From Dillenia suffruticosa (Eukaryota > Streptophyta > Magnoliopsida > Dilleniales > Dilleniaceae), in NCBI GenBank assembly GCA_033439265.1, contig JAVTVX010000010.1:17329490-17393489 (forward strand): 64,000 nt of DNA, written 5' to 3'. Each line of letters starts with the position of its first letter. Position 1 is the first letter of the stretch. The notes under the pieces are model-generated. The model worked only from the letters and a program-made list of their open reading frames with translations, was not told the DNA's origin and did not search any database. Positions 1 through 11,800 of the stretch are shown one piece after another. The position numbers and the translations under genes were made by a program.

Positions 1-2174
1 GCACCAGGCCATTCACCGTTTTCAGGTGGAGGCCAGGCCGTGATGCAAGATTTAAGAAAACTGAGGTTTGCCAGACCTGCAGCAAGTTGAAAAATGTATG
101 TCAAGTTTGTCTTCTTGATCTTGAGTATGGGTTGCCGGTTCAAGTCAGAGATACTGCACTGTCCATCAATTCTAATGATGCCATTCCCAAGAGTGACGTA
201 AACAGGGAATACTTTGCCGAGGAGCATGACCGAAGGGTATCTTTTCTTCCTAAAACTAAATTTCCCTCAAAATCTGTTTATATATGACACTTCTTAGTGA
301 AGAAAATGAATTCTAGCTGGTATATTAGCAAAATATTACGGGAGGTAGAATTGGAGGTGCTAGAGGCTAACATTTTCATAACTGACTGGGTTTTTAATGT
401 CATGTTTAATGAGGATTACAAATTTGTCTGGCATATTTTGATTTGTTTCTTTATCACCTTTACTGTCCTATATGCTATCAGTGGATATCACCCTTTAGAA
501 GTTCATCTCAGGACCAGGATTTGGGGATAGTCTCTTCCTGCATCATGAACCATCTAGCCGGGTATGGGCTGGAGCTTGGGATATTAGATCTTGGCTGAAT
601 TTGCAGTTTATGTTGAATTCTGCTTTTGCAGACTTGTGTCTTATTCTATCATTCTCACCCCATACAATATGATTCCTGAATGAGTTATGTGTGATGTGTT
701 GGCTTGAATTAACCTGTTTATTAAAGCATTATGCTTTTATGTTTGCCATGTTTGAATTTGTGTACATGAATATGCGTGCTCTGTAATTTTGAGCAATTCC
801 ACATATTTCTTTATTCTTAGTCTGTGAAGCAATATGAATAAGCACACCAACATGGCCACCAGATCCTTTGGTGGGCCAGATGATAACCCCATTGCCTTGC
901 CTGGATGGAAGCTGTTGATGAGAGCCATATTTTTTTTCCTGTTTGAACTCTACTGTTGTTCTAGTTGTACTTCAAGTTCTGTTTTTAAACTAATAGTTGG
1001 TTCATTTATGATGATGTGGGTTAATTCTCTCATTTTCCAGGCCAGAGCTGGCATAGACTATGAATCTTCTTTTGGAAAGGTACGCCCAAATGATACTATT
1101 TTGAAGCTTCAAAGAACTACACCTTACTACAAAAGGAACAGAGCACATGCTTGCAGTTTCTATGTGCGGGGTGAATGCACAAGGGGCGCTGAGTGCCCTT
1201 ATAGGCATGAGATGCCTGTTACTGGCGAGTTATCACAACAAAATATTAAGGATCGTTACTATGGGTAGGTGCAGTGGTGGTGCATTTCTTTCGGTGATTT
1301 TGACATGGTTGTGCATTGCATGTAATGTACCCATGAGGATGCTTCTAATTTGTACTAGATGTTTCAATTTCTTTTTTCTTCTCTTTACAGAGTAAATGAT
1401 CCTGTGGCCCTGAAGCTCCTTAACAAAGCTGGTGAAATGCCATCTTTGGAGTCTCCTGAGGACGAATCCATCAAAACCCTTTATGTTGGCGGGCTCGATG
1501 CTCGTGTGACTGAGCAGGACCTAAGAGATCACTTTTATGCACATGGTGAGATTGAATCAATAAGGATGGTTCTTCAACGTGCTTGTGCTTTTGTAACATA
1601 CACAACCAGAGAAGGTGCAGAGAAGGCAGCAGAAGAGCTCTCGAACAAGCTGGTCATTAAAGGTCTAAGGCTCAAATTGTTGTGGGGCAGACCTCAGCCA
1701 CCAAAATCAGAGACAGAAATTTCGGAAGAAGCAAGACAGCAGGCAGCACTTGGTCATGGTGGGATGCTGCCAAGGGCGGTTATATCCCAGCAGCAGAATC
1801 AGCCGCAACCACCTGGTGTTCAGGACCAACCTCTACCAATGCACTACTTTAATATCCCTCCTCCTCCTCACCAGGAGAGAACTTATTATCCTTCGATGGA
1901 TCCTCAGAGAATGGGTGCCCTTGTTCCTTCTCAGGACGGCTCTTCTAGTGGACCTTCATTGTGTGAGAACATGTCTGGTTCTGAGAAGCAACAACAGGGG
2001 CAGCATCATCCTTACCAAGGCAAGCCTCCTCCACCTGGGCAGTACCAACAGCAATTTTATCCATCTTATGGGTACATGCCTCCACCACCCGTGCCCTATC
2101 TGCAGTACCCTCCGCCATATCCTGCTGCGTTGGTGCCGCCACTGCCCCCACCTACATCAGCCGCTCCACAGTAA
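1..2174 (+). CDS. MAC5A: MAC5-type CCCH zinc finger/RRM splicing protein, 5' end outside window
   Basis: Coding exons are 1-236, 1041-1264 and 1391-2174, with introns 237-1040 and 1265-1390 (all GT-AG) and stop TAA at 2172-2174. The visible 413 residues contain the end of a Cys-rich N-terminal finger (CQTC, then CQVC), the linker [13 protein letters not shown], and a CCCH finger in exon 2 (CSFYVRGEC then CPYRH; C-x7-C-x5-C-x3-H). Exon 3 encodes one RRM (RNP2 LYVGGL, RNP1-like RACAFVTY) and a Pro/Gln-rich tail. The order matches the SLT11/RBM22 family. In plants these are MOS4-associated (NineTeen) complex subunits that bind U6 snRNA and the intron lariat region and act in the nucleus in splicing and miRNA maturation (family knowledge). 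The start codon lies left of base 1. The immediate downstream neighbour, SR45a, is the same as in Arabidopsis, which favours MAC5A orthology. Confidence 0.93.
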
Positions 2175-2930
2175 CAACAACCTGTTCCACCGGCCTTATT
2201 GCAGAAGTGAAGCACGAACCTATTTGATGTGGCTATTAGTTATTCAACTTCTTGAGATGATGATTGACCTGTAACTGTCCATGTAATTTGATTTTACATA
2301 GTTCCTTTTCTTTGTGCACCCGAGCCCTTTTAGAATTTACAGGCGCAATGCCAGGGGGCCGTGGCATTATTTCCCGTAAGGTAATGGAATCAATTTATGC
2401 GATTGGATTTGCCTGCCATTTTAGATTAAGATATTTAGCACCGGATAATGCATCAACTTCCACAACCACAATTTCAAGAAAAATTGCCCGCTAAACCAAA
2501 GGGCTAAATGTCTTCCGCCAGTGTCTCGTAGATTGGGCTTTTGATGAGAGGAGCTCCGCCAGTGTCTTCCGCCAATTACATCCAAATCTCAGGCAAAAAC
2601 TCCACGGAGTGCGAATCAATTAAATCCAAGACTTCTAAAATTTGAGATTTTTGTCTTAGTTAGTTGAGATAGAAAACAACATGATAGGTGCATGCCGACA
2701 CCAAAATTGCAGTGGCGAAGTCCGATCCTAACGAGAGAATTTTGGGACACCGCTGATTTGGCCCAAAAATCATCAGTGACCGCCACTTTTCTTTAACTCA
2801 TTGATCTTTTTTACTTTTTCAATTAGAACTTTACTCCTCCCTAGAATCATCGACTTGTTGATGGTGATTGCCATTAGATCCATCTTTGCTTGACTAGGAC
2901 CAGGAGAGAGAGGCCTAAGAAAAGAAGATA
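2175..2930. other. MAC5 3' UTR and spacer
   Basis: The first 150-300 bases are probably 3' UTR of the upstream gene; I cannot place the poly(A) site. A short local duplication of the phrase cgccagtgtct occurs around 2517 and 2556. No coding sequence is recognisable, and no clear 5' boundary of the LINE remnant that follows can be seen. Confidence 0.5.
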
Positions 2931-4050
2931 TTGGAAGGATTGCACTTAAGGAGATCTCACGATTGTGTCCGCGTATTGGCTACAGAAGAAGAGCACTGAG
3001 GAACTGGACACCAATAGTCAAAACTTAATTTGGATTTGGAAAAAGAAATATCCTAAAAGAAAAAAAATGTTCCTATGGTTAGTGGCTATGGAGAGAGTCT
3101 TGTCGCATGCAGAATTGAAGAGAAGAGGAGTTTTAGAAGATGGGACTTGCAGAATCTACAATAAAGAAGACGAAACACTTATCCATGTCCTAAAGGAATG
3201 TGTCCATGCTAGAAATATTTGATCTAGAGTAAGCCCGAGAAGTGTAGAGAAGGCCAGGTTCTGGAGGGACAATGTGAAGATATGGTTGAAGGACGGAGTC
3301 TCTAAAAATCTGAATTCGCCAACAAGAACAGCTGGACGATGTAATTTTGTCTATAACAAGAAATTGAAACACCCTCAGCTGGTAGCTAACAGAATTGGAA
3401 GCATGGCCAGAGTGGGTATGGAGCACTGCAATTGAAAGAACAGTAGGACGAAGGAGATTAGAGTTAGATGGGAGTGTCCTAAGGAAGAAGTTACTAAGCT
3501 CAATGTTGATAGAGCAACGGATTTGAAGAATGGTAGGACTAGCGCAGGAGGGGTCTTTAAAAATAGTAAAGGAGAATGGGTTCATGGCTATTGGATAAAT
3601 GTGGGAAACACTGACGGTAATATGGCTGAGATTTGAGGATTGAAGGAAGGGCTTCTTTTGGTGTGCAGAAGGAACTTTGGTGTTCTGGTTATAGAGAGTG
3701 ATTCCTTGGCTGTAGTCAATGCCGTTAATGATGGGGTAGGAGTTAATCATTCTTGGAAGTACATGATAGATGATTGCAGATCTCTAATGAAGGATCTTGG
3801 TGTCTAGAAAATTAATCACATATTCAGGGAAGCTAATAGGAACACTGACAAATTGGCGGAGCTAGGAAAATGGGTTGAAGCTGGTTGCCACGAGCTCAGA
3901 AGCCCCCCGGAAGCCTTGAAAGAGCTTCTGCAGCTTGATGCTGGTGATGCTTCGTGGATCAGAAGAAAGGAGGCTTTAGATATGCAGTCTAAGTCCCCCA
4001 CTGAGAGTTGTCTGCGTGTTTTGTTTTTTTTTTTTATTTCTTTGTTTTGT
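2930..4050 (+). mobile_element. 5'-truncated, decayed LINE (L1-type ORF2 3' end: zf-RVT plus RNase H)
   Basis: The conceptual reading shows the C-terminal part of a plant L1-clade ORF2 protein. Around 2935-3225 there is a reverse-transcriptase zinc-binding domain (SAYWLQ, then WIWKKKYPKRKKMFLWLV, then ETLIHVLKECVHARNIW). Around 3460-3900 there is an RVT_3 RNase H-like domain (KLNVD, GGVFKNSKGEW, IESDSLAVVNAV, HIFREANRNTDKLAELG). At least three in-frame stops interrupt it (after EHCN, AEI and LGV), so it is dead. The endonuclease and most of the RT domain are absent, as expected of 5'-truncated LINE insertions. A T-rich stretch and (AT)n follow at 4021-4087; I could not identify a poly(A) tail or target-site duplication. 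Confidence 0.8.
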
Positions 4051-4870
4051 TTCTAACTCTTATCTATAAAATATATATATATATATTGTTAATAGATCAC
4101 TAATATAATCACATCTGATTTGATTAAATTTGATTTAAATTAGGATAGATTTTGAGGAAATAAAATTCTCTTGACGTCTATTTTCTCGATACATAAAATT
4201 TGAATTTAAAATTTTATTTAAAAGATATCACTCTGTTAGTATCTAATCACTGATCAATTAGGTGTCGATAAAAAAAATATTTTTTCTCTCCTTACGCATT
4301 AGCAAAGATGTCTCAATATCTACCAAAAAAAAAAAAGATGTCTCAATATTGCCTTTTGATATCTTGTGCATTTTTCTTCCTCATTTAGTAAAAAAAGGAA
4401 AATCATCTTATGCATTTTATCGGTTCATAAATGTTTACGAGTAGATTATAATTTTTATTTTTTATTATAAATTAATATAAAATTAAAATCATGAATCAAA
4501 TAAATTTAGACAGATGAATTAAAAGACTTCTTAAAGAAGGACAGTCTAATAGTATAAACCATCATCTCCAATATGATTATTTCATATTCAAATTCTTATA
4601 CAATAAAAAAAAAAGTTACTCGCGAAGATGACCGAATGGCCCATTACAAACTTGGGCCGGGGCCGAAAAATTACGGACCGTGCAACGAGCTGGTGTATGA
4701 AGAAAACAAAATCAAAATTCAATATGGTTTCGGCTCCGCATCACCAGAAACTTCCTTTAGGCCTTCCACGATAAAAGGTGACACACTCCTAACAAGAAGG
4801 AATATGAGCAGGAACTGCAGAATAGAAATGTCAGAGACTAGAGCAGAATTCTATATAGGCCTTCTGCTCA
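4051..4870. other. AT-rich spacer
   Basis: This stretch contains an (AT)n microsatellite at about 4068-4087 and several A- or T-runs. I see no gene, tRNA or recognisable transposon. Confidence 0.5.
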
Positions 4871-5366
4871 GTTGCTAACAAATCAGAAGAGAGAGAGGGA
4901 GAGTTGCAGAGAAGAAGAAGAGATAGGTAGGAAAGAAGAGAGAGTAGAAAAGTAGAAGAAGAAGAAGAAGATTCAGAGAAAGTAGCAGACTGTTATTCCT
5001 TAGGCTCTTTTCGGTACAATGCCTTATTTATACAATGCATTTGGACAGAAGTCAGTTGGCATGCTAACTTTGTCTTCTGTCTTGTCACTGTTACAAAAGG
5101 CTCGATTTCACCCGAACCTCCTACTTGTCGAGATTAGGGCAATTCTTAGACCCAGAGAGGGAGAGAGAGAATGTACTAGTTTCTTCAACGAGGTTTGTGC
5201 GATCAATACTTAAGGTAATTGTTCTATCTCTTCCTTCTGGTGCATGTGATTGGCCGTTGTTTTCGTGATATAATTTGCTTGTAATTGAATTATTTTCTTT
5301 AGATTCATTCTACCTGATTATTTTTTCTTCTTTTTTGAGACAATATTTTTCCTTTTGTGAGTTCCA

Positions 5367-5400
<34 letters not shown>

Positions 5401-5834
5401 ATTTTGTTGAGTTTAATTTATTTGAATTTTTTGTTTAATCTGATTGTGCCCTTTTGATGTTGCTTAATCCCTGATGTCATAATTCTCTATCACTATTTGG
5501 AAAAAGAATTTGGTTCGCTTTCTGTTCTTGGATTTACTGACAACTAATTTAATCTTTATTTATTTATTTTTATACATATTTGACCGTTTTGAGATGTAAT
5601 TATTAAGAAACTATAATCGGATGTTTATTGTTTGTAATTCGATTATTTTCTTGGTTCGCCCTGAATCCGTTGTCTGCATCTAATCGTTAACGTTCTGAAT
5701 CTCCTAAAGTTGGATGGTCATTGGTTTTTGGCTGTATGTATGTGGCTCGATTCATTGTTTTCAAGATTATGTTTTATCTTCAACCCTAATGAACCTTTTT
5801 ATCCCCCTCCCAAAAAATTTGGTGCGGGGTGCAG
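4871..5834 (+). promoter_or_regulatory. SR45a promoter/5' UTR with purine-rich leader and probable 5'-UTR intron
   Basis: A strongly GA/GAA-rich strand (about 4885-4985 and 5152-5172) precedes the SR45a start codon. A good donor (TTAAG|GTAATT, intron from 5215) pairs with the acceptor TGCAG ending at 5834, immediately before ATG at 5835. This predicts a 620-bp leader intron with a pyrimidine-rich stretch and a (CT)n tract at 5369-5399. The transcription start itself is not visible. The leader intron is inferred from splice-site quality alone. Confidence 0.5.
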
Positions 5835-7880
5835 ATGTCGTACTCCAAGAGATCGAGGTATGTGCTTTCTCGGATGCCAATTTTCAATATTTGATGTTAT
5901 TATTGTCTTGTATAGGCTTTTATATGTTTTGGGTGTTTATGGTTATAGGTATTCCCGTTCTCCATCACCTAACTACAGGTACAGTAGGTCTGTGTCAAGG
6001 TCATTGTCGAGAAGTCGATCCAGAAGCCGATCTAGGTACTGCATTGCTTTTGTTTGCTACTTTGTGTTTTTTTTTTTTTTTTTTTGAAATGCCCATAATT
6101 AATTTTGACATTGTTGGTGATTTCATTTGAAACAATTGACAGGAGCCATGAATCAAGTGATGCAGAAAATCCTGGAAACAACTTGTATGTCACTGGATTG
6201 TCACCTCGGCTCACGAAGAGAGAACTTGAGAAGCATTTCTCAAGTGAAGGAAAGGTGGGAATTGGTCAGAGTTAAACCGGGGCAATGATGTTTCCTTGAA
6301 TTTTTGTTTCTAGTTTTTCGTTGTTGACACTAGTGGGATTTGTTTAGGTGGTGGATGTTCACCTTGTTGTTGATCCATGGACGAGAGAGTCCCGTGGATT
6401 TGGTTTTGTAACAATGTCAAGTGTTGATGAGGCTGATCGCTGCATTAAGTATTTGGATGGCTCCGTGCTTGAAGGACGTGTGATCACAGTTGAGAAGGTA
6501 ACTTGTTCCACAGTTTGTGCAACAGTTTTTTTTTTTTTCCTTGTCAAAAGTTTATTTCAAAAACTAGCAGCGGTTGATTGATTTTCCCAGCTTATAATTT
6601 ATGGATCATCAATGGTTTGTGGTTGGTTATATATATTGAGTTTGAAACTTCTTTGCTTCCTTTCGCCTGAAGTTTCTTTGACAGCAGGGTAGGTGTGTGT
6701 AGCAGTTCTTCTTCCAACTACAACTAACCAATCAAATCAAACACAACAAGCAAATACCGACTGTTAAACCAGAGGGTTGTATGCCCTGAATTTCTCTCTT
6801 TCTTAGTGCTTATATAACCTATTGCATTACTTGTTGATGGCAACTCTTTTCCATCTCTATAGCTTTATGTTTCTTTGTGCAAGTGAATTTTAAACAGTCT
6901 GGCGTCTGTCGTTGTACCCAAACTCACTTTGTGCTTTTAGCTTCTACTTTAGGCAAGGAGGCGCAGAGGCCGCACTCCCACTCCCGGAAGGTATCTTGGG
7001 CTGAGAACTATTCGTTGTAGGGTTTGTTGTCTGTTCTGATTGTCATGTTTAGGTTGAAGTTCTCTGCTCATTCAAACCTTTGTTAATTTTCTGTGCAGTG
7101 CGTCGACATCGTACTCCTAGTTACTCTCCTTACCGAGGGAGTTATTCCCACTCCCCTCGATATTCCTCCAACTGTTCTGGGAGTCCATCCTACTCTCCTC
7201 GCCATAGGAGTCGCAGATCATACTCTCCATATCATAGCAGGCATACGTCTTCCTCTTCGTATTATAGCAGGCGCAGGTCCCTCTCAAGATCTCGTTCCCC
7301 TTACAGCAGGTGTAGACGGGATAGGTCTTACTCCCCGTATGACTATTCACCTGATGATCGATACTACAGAAGAAGCCGTTACTGTTCCATCTCTCGAAGC
7401 AGATCACCTAGGGGAAGGAGGTACTATTCCGGAAGGAGCTACTCTTCCAGTGTCTCACTGAGCAGATCACCTAGGGGAAGGAGGTATCATTCCAGGAGGA
7501 GCTACTCTCCTAGCATATCTCGGAGCAGATCACCTAGGGGAAGGAGGTACCATTCCTGGAGCTACTATTCCAGGAGGAGCTACTATTCCAGTAGGAGCTA
7601 CTGTCCTAGTGTCTTGCGGAGCAGATCACCTAGGGGAAGGAGGTACCATTCCAGGAGGAGCTACTCTCCTGGTGTCTCCCCGAGTCCAAGGAGAAGCTCA
7701 AGGCGAAGAAGCTATTCTCGTAGTGTTTCATATTCCCCAAGGCGGAGTTCAAGTAGGAGCTATTCGCGCAGCCTTTCTCATGATGGCTCATCTTGTAGTT
7801 CCTCTAGAAGCCGCAGTGCCACCCCATGGAGGTCACTCTCAAGGTCGCCCACTCCCAAGTCTGCATCTCCTTCGTCATGA
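5835..7880 (+). CDS. SR45a: Serine/arginine-rich splicing factor SR45a (Tra2-like, RS-RRM-RS)
   Basis: Coding exons are 5835-5857, 5949-6035, 6143-6254, 6348-6497, 6953-7016 and 7099-7880. They join in frame to 405 aa, with stop TGA at 7878-7880. Residues 1-40 form a short RS domain starting MSYSKRSR. Residues about 49-124 form one RRM (RNP2 LYVTGL, RNP1 RGFGFVTM). The rest is ARRRRGRTPTPGRYLGLRT followed by a long Arg/Ser/Tyr-rich domain. This RS1-RRM-RS2 layout is that of Tra2-like SR proteins, and the RRM and post-RRM linker closely match Arabidopsis SR45a, a nuclear-speckle splicing regulator induced by heat and high light and itself alternatively spliced (family knowledge). The exon 5 donor at 7017 is chosen because it alone keeps the RS frame. 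The 455-bp intron 6498-6952 is where alternative splicing would be looked for first. Confidence 0.92.
7398..7680 (+). repeat. In-frame imperfect tandem repeats in the SR45a C-terminal RS domain
   Basis: The phrase agcagatcacctaggggaag starts at 7398, 7461, 7524 and 7620, spaced 63, 63 and 96 bases (all multiples of three). Each unit encodes SRSPRGRRYHSRRSYSP or a close variant, so copy-number changes keep the reading frame. Confidence 0.85.
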
Positions 7881-8047
7881 GGAAGACAGCGACGAGGAAG
7901 AAGGTGATGGGTGGGTGGTTCTTAGTGGTTTGCCTTTTGTCTCTCAACTGGTTGCCTTTGGTTCTGTATATTTGTCGTAGTTGGAACCCTGCCCAAGCTG
8001 ATTGCTATAATTATCTAGGAGCTTTGTTGGTAGAGACGTCTTGTTAT

Positions 8048-8213
8048 ATATATAATATATATACTTTATGAAGACATGGAAGTACCTGTGGGATTGTGGA
8101 CCCTTTTGATGTTGAGGCATCAATTTGTAGGGTGTATATATATAAACTTTATAAAAACAGGGAAGTCCCTGTGGGATTGTAGACCCGTTTAATGTCTGGG
8201 CATCAATTTGTTG
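8048..8213 (+). repeat. 83-bp tandem duplication in the SR45a 3' UTR
   Basis: Two copies (about 8048-8130 and 8131-8213) share ACTTTAT, cctgtgggattgt, GACCC and catcaatttgt at a constant 83-base offset. They lie 170-330 bases after the SR45a stop, probably inside its 3' UTR. Confidence 0.8.
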
Positions 8214-8855
8214 TTATCTTTGAGCGATTGCAGTTTGAGCGGATATCCCTGTGATTATGTTTCTGTACTATCTTGTAGATCTGTTTCTTTCGCAGGACAC
8301 GGGTCGAAAAATGCTCTTGCGACGAAGTCGTTCCGACTTTTTAAATGACACTTTTTTTTTTTTTCGGTTTTCTTGATTCTATTAATTGATTTTTTTTTTC
8401 TTAAAAAAAATTTCTGGTCAATTATGTATTTATTTTAGACAATAATTTTAAAATAAGTAGTCCATAAAAGTAGGACGGCTGACCATTATTATTCATTTTC
8501 ACAGAATAATTTAATTTTTTTTACCTTAATGATGGTTGTATTAGCCTGGTATGGAATTCAATCGATCGCATACGAGTAGTAGAGGTAGCAGAAACTATTA
8601 TGATTTGTACCAAAAAAAAGAAACTATTATGATCATTTATTTATTTATTTATTTTCATTTAGATCGAGCCGACGCCCAGATAACCCAGGATAAGTGGGCT
8701 CCTGGACAAAGAAGATCCTTACAAAGAAAACTTACAGAAAAAGGGGAAACTTTGGATTTCAGGGCTATTGAGCTAAAACGGTGTCCATCCACATGGGAAA
8801 ACATTTATTATTGATCCTTGTTCTTAGGAGTGTCCGACGCTCTAACCTTTTAAAA
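8214..8855. other. Convergent intergenic spacer SR45a/PHS2
   Basis: T- and A-homopolymer runs lie around 8349-8410 and a (TTTA)n stretch at about 8636-8655. The two flanking genes converge here, so both 3' UTRs end in this interval. No gene is seen. Confidence 0.5.
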
Positions 8856-11800
8856 CTATGGTACGCGGCACTCCTCAATATTCCAGATCTCCTCGGCATA
8901 TTGTGCAATTGTTCGATCGCTGCTAAATTTGCCACTTCCAGCAGTGCTTAATATTGACATCTTGATCCACTTTTTCCTATCCCTGTGGACAAGAAACAGA
9001 TCAATGCTAGAACCAACACCCAAAATGCATTGGTAATTGTTGCTAACACCACTGTTGTGAAGCCATAAGCCACAAGCGATGAGCTGTATGCACTCTTGTT
9101 TGAGCATAACTACAAACTGTTTGAAACAAAGATGCACATTAGTACTTACTTGTAAGCTTGGTCCACTCTTGTTTGAGCATCCATATAGCTTGGGAAGTCG
9201 TGGCCGACGAGAAAATAATCCCCTCGGCCATAGCCAGTATTCCCCTCTAGAGATTCAAGGAGTAGAGTGTAATCATAGCTTCCAAAAGCTCCACTTCTTA
9301 TGAATTGCTTTGCTTCTTCAAAGCGGGGATCTGGTTTGAACTGTATAAATGAGGAAAAAGGTAGTCAGAATAGCACCAACACCCACTTTAGGCATCTGAG
9401 CATGAGGGAAATGTTCATACCAGTCCATTCTCTCTCTCCTTACGCAATCTAGGGACATCATCCGCTTTAGCACCAAAAAGGAAGAAGTTCTCCACCCCAA
9501 TTTCTTCCCTGATTTCCACATTAGCCCCATCCAATGTTCCTATTATAAGGCAACCATTTAGCGCAAATTTCATGTTGCTGGTGCCACTTGCTTCCATGCC
9601 AGCTGTGCTGATATGCTGTGACAGCTCACTTCCTGGAATAAGCACCTCTGCCACAGATACGTTGTAATTTGGAACAAAAATAACCTGAAATGTTCCAAAT
9701 AACATCTTTCAGCTGGAGAAAAACCAAACTACTTTGTACATACCTCAGTGGAAAAGTTGGTTCTTGCAGGGAAAAGTAAAAAATCATTGAAATTCTGAAT
9801 GCTGCAAGATAAGTTCATAAGGATTGCATAGACAAATTATTTTTGTGGTCCAAAATATCAAATTTGATCATATACCTTCAGGAAATCATTGACTTCAGGA
9901 TCATTGTTGACAACAGCACCAACATCATTCACCAGCTTGACTATTCTTTTGGCATTAGTGTATGTTGCAAATGCTTTTCCTCCAATCATTATAGTGCGTG
10001 GTGTTGTATTCTTCCGCTCTTTGGGGCTCATCTCCTGCCAATCCAAGAATAATTTCAAAGTAACAAAGAAATGGTTTGAAAAGCTGATTAAGAAACCAAA
10101 CAGTAGTAGTTCAAATATTTCCCAAAATTCATGTCTCATAGGTATCAGTAAGGTTGTTTATGCCAGGAGAGGTATTGCTTTAGAGAGTAAAACCACTACA
10201 GATAAACATAAACAGTGCTGTACACAAGATTGTGCTTCTGCTTCTGATTGTCCCTGCTTATGAGTGCTTTGGACTTTCACAGAATTGAAACACTACAAAT
10301 ATTCAACAACTACCAATTGGAAATCACTCTAAAAAAAGCAGCATTCATACCTTCAACTTCTTGTACCTATAAATTGCACCCAAAATATTCAGCAATTGCC
10401 TCTTATACTCATGGATGCGCTTCACTTGTATGTCAAAGAGACTATTGGGGTTGATGCTCACACCTGTCACTCGTTGTATATACTGAGCCAAGCGCTGCTT
10501 GTTAGCCATCTTTGCAGATGCCCATTCAGCATGAAAGTCCTCATTATCAGCAAACTATTGAAGAAAAGGTTGTTAGCAATTATTTCATTCGCAACAAAGC
10601 TTCAATTTTAGACAAAAATTACAAATGTTAAAGAAGTATCTGCTCAACTTTGCGAAGATCAGTGAGTCGGTTGAGGTTGGTAACCCATTCATCAGTTTTC
10701 AACCATTTAGTGATAATAGTACTGAGTTCAGGACTGCAAAAGCGGAGCCATCGGCGAGGGGTGATGCCATTGGTTTTATTCTGAAACTTGGTGGGCCATA
10801 TAGAGACATAATCTGCAAATAATTCAGCCTTTAAGATGTCACTGTGCAATTGGGCAACACCATTTACCTAGAAGGATATTCAAGAAAGAGTTAGTTCGTA
10901 CATTATATAATATAATCAGGCACTCATTACATAACAAGGCCTGTTTGACACAAGAAGGAACAAAAACAAAATACGGAGAACTGATATCTGTAGAGCTCGA
11001 GACAATTATGGATATCTTACCGTATGAGCAGACACCACACATAAGTTTGCCATCCTTACAACTGGCTTTTGGGGGTTGTTATCCAAGATGCACATTTGCG
11101 AAAGCTTATTCTCAAGGTCAGCTCTCTCAGAACGTATGAATTTGATGAACTGCAAAAGATCAATGTTTCAGAACTCAAACAATAACATTGAGCACACAGA
11201 TAAGGAATAAAATAAAACCATTGAGAGAGTAACAAACCCTTTTGTCTATTTCTTCAATAATTTCCATGAGACGTGGGAGAAGCTTCCACATTACAGGTTG
11301 TGACCATTTCTCAAGTGCTTCAGGAAGGACTGTATGATTTGTATATGCAATTGTCCTGGATCAATTAATCCATTTTGTGTCAGATATGACCATAATTTCT
11401 GCAGCCAAGGTCTGGAAAAATGCTAAATATGCTATAGAAAAGCAAAAGTTGGATGAGACAGAGGGCAAAGAAATCTAATGGACCTAGTTGTTATATTCCA
11501 TGCTTCATCCCATCCAAGACCTTCTTCATCCATTAGCAATCGCATAAGCTCTGGAATTGCTAGAGTAGGATGTGTATCATTCAGTTGAACTGCTACCTTG
11601 TTGGGAAATTCAGACCATTGACGCTCTCCCTCCTTCCTCTCTTTGAATCTGAAAATAATATCCTGTAGAAAGCCCCAATGTTAACACATTATTAACCAGC
11701 AGATAGATGCTGAAAGAAACTAAAGTTTGTAAGAACTGCTGTTCAATCGAATAGCATCCGGAGTAGGACATTGGTGCTGTGGTACATCAAAGATGACATT

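Noticed and set aside
834-1268. 144-codon frame spanning MAC5 intron 1 and exon 2
   Set aside because: Only its second half is real coding sequence (exon 2); the first half is intron read-through and has no family match.
7093-7980. Alternative frames overlapping the SR45a RS region
   Set aside because: They are shadows of the repetitive RS codons; the RS frame joins correctly to the RRM exons.
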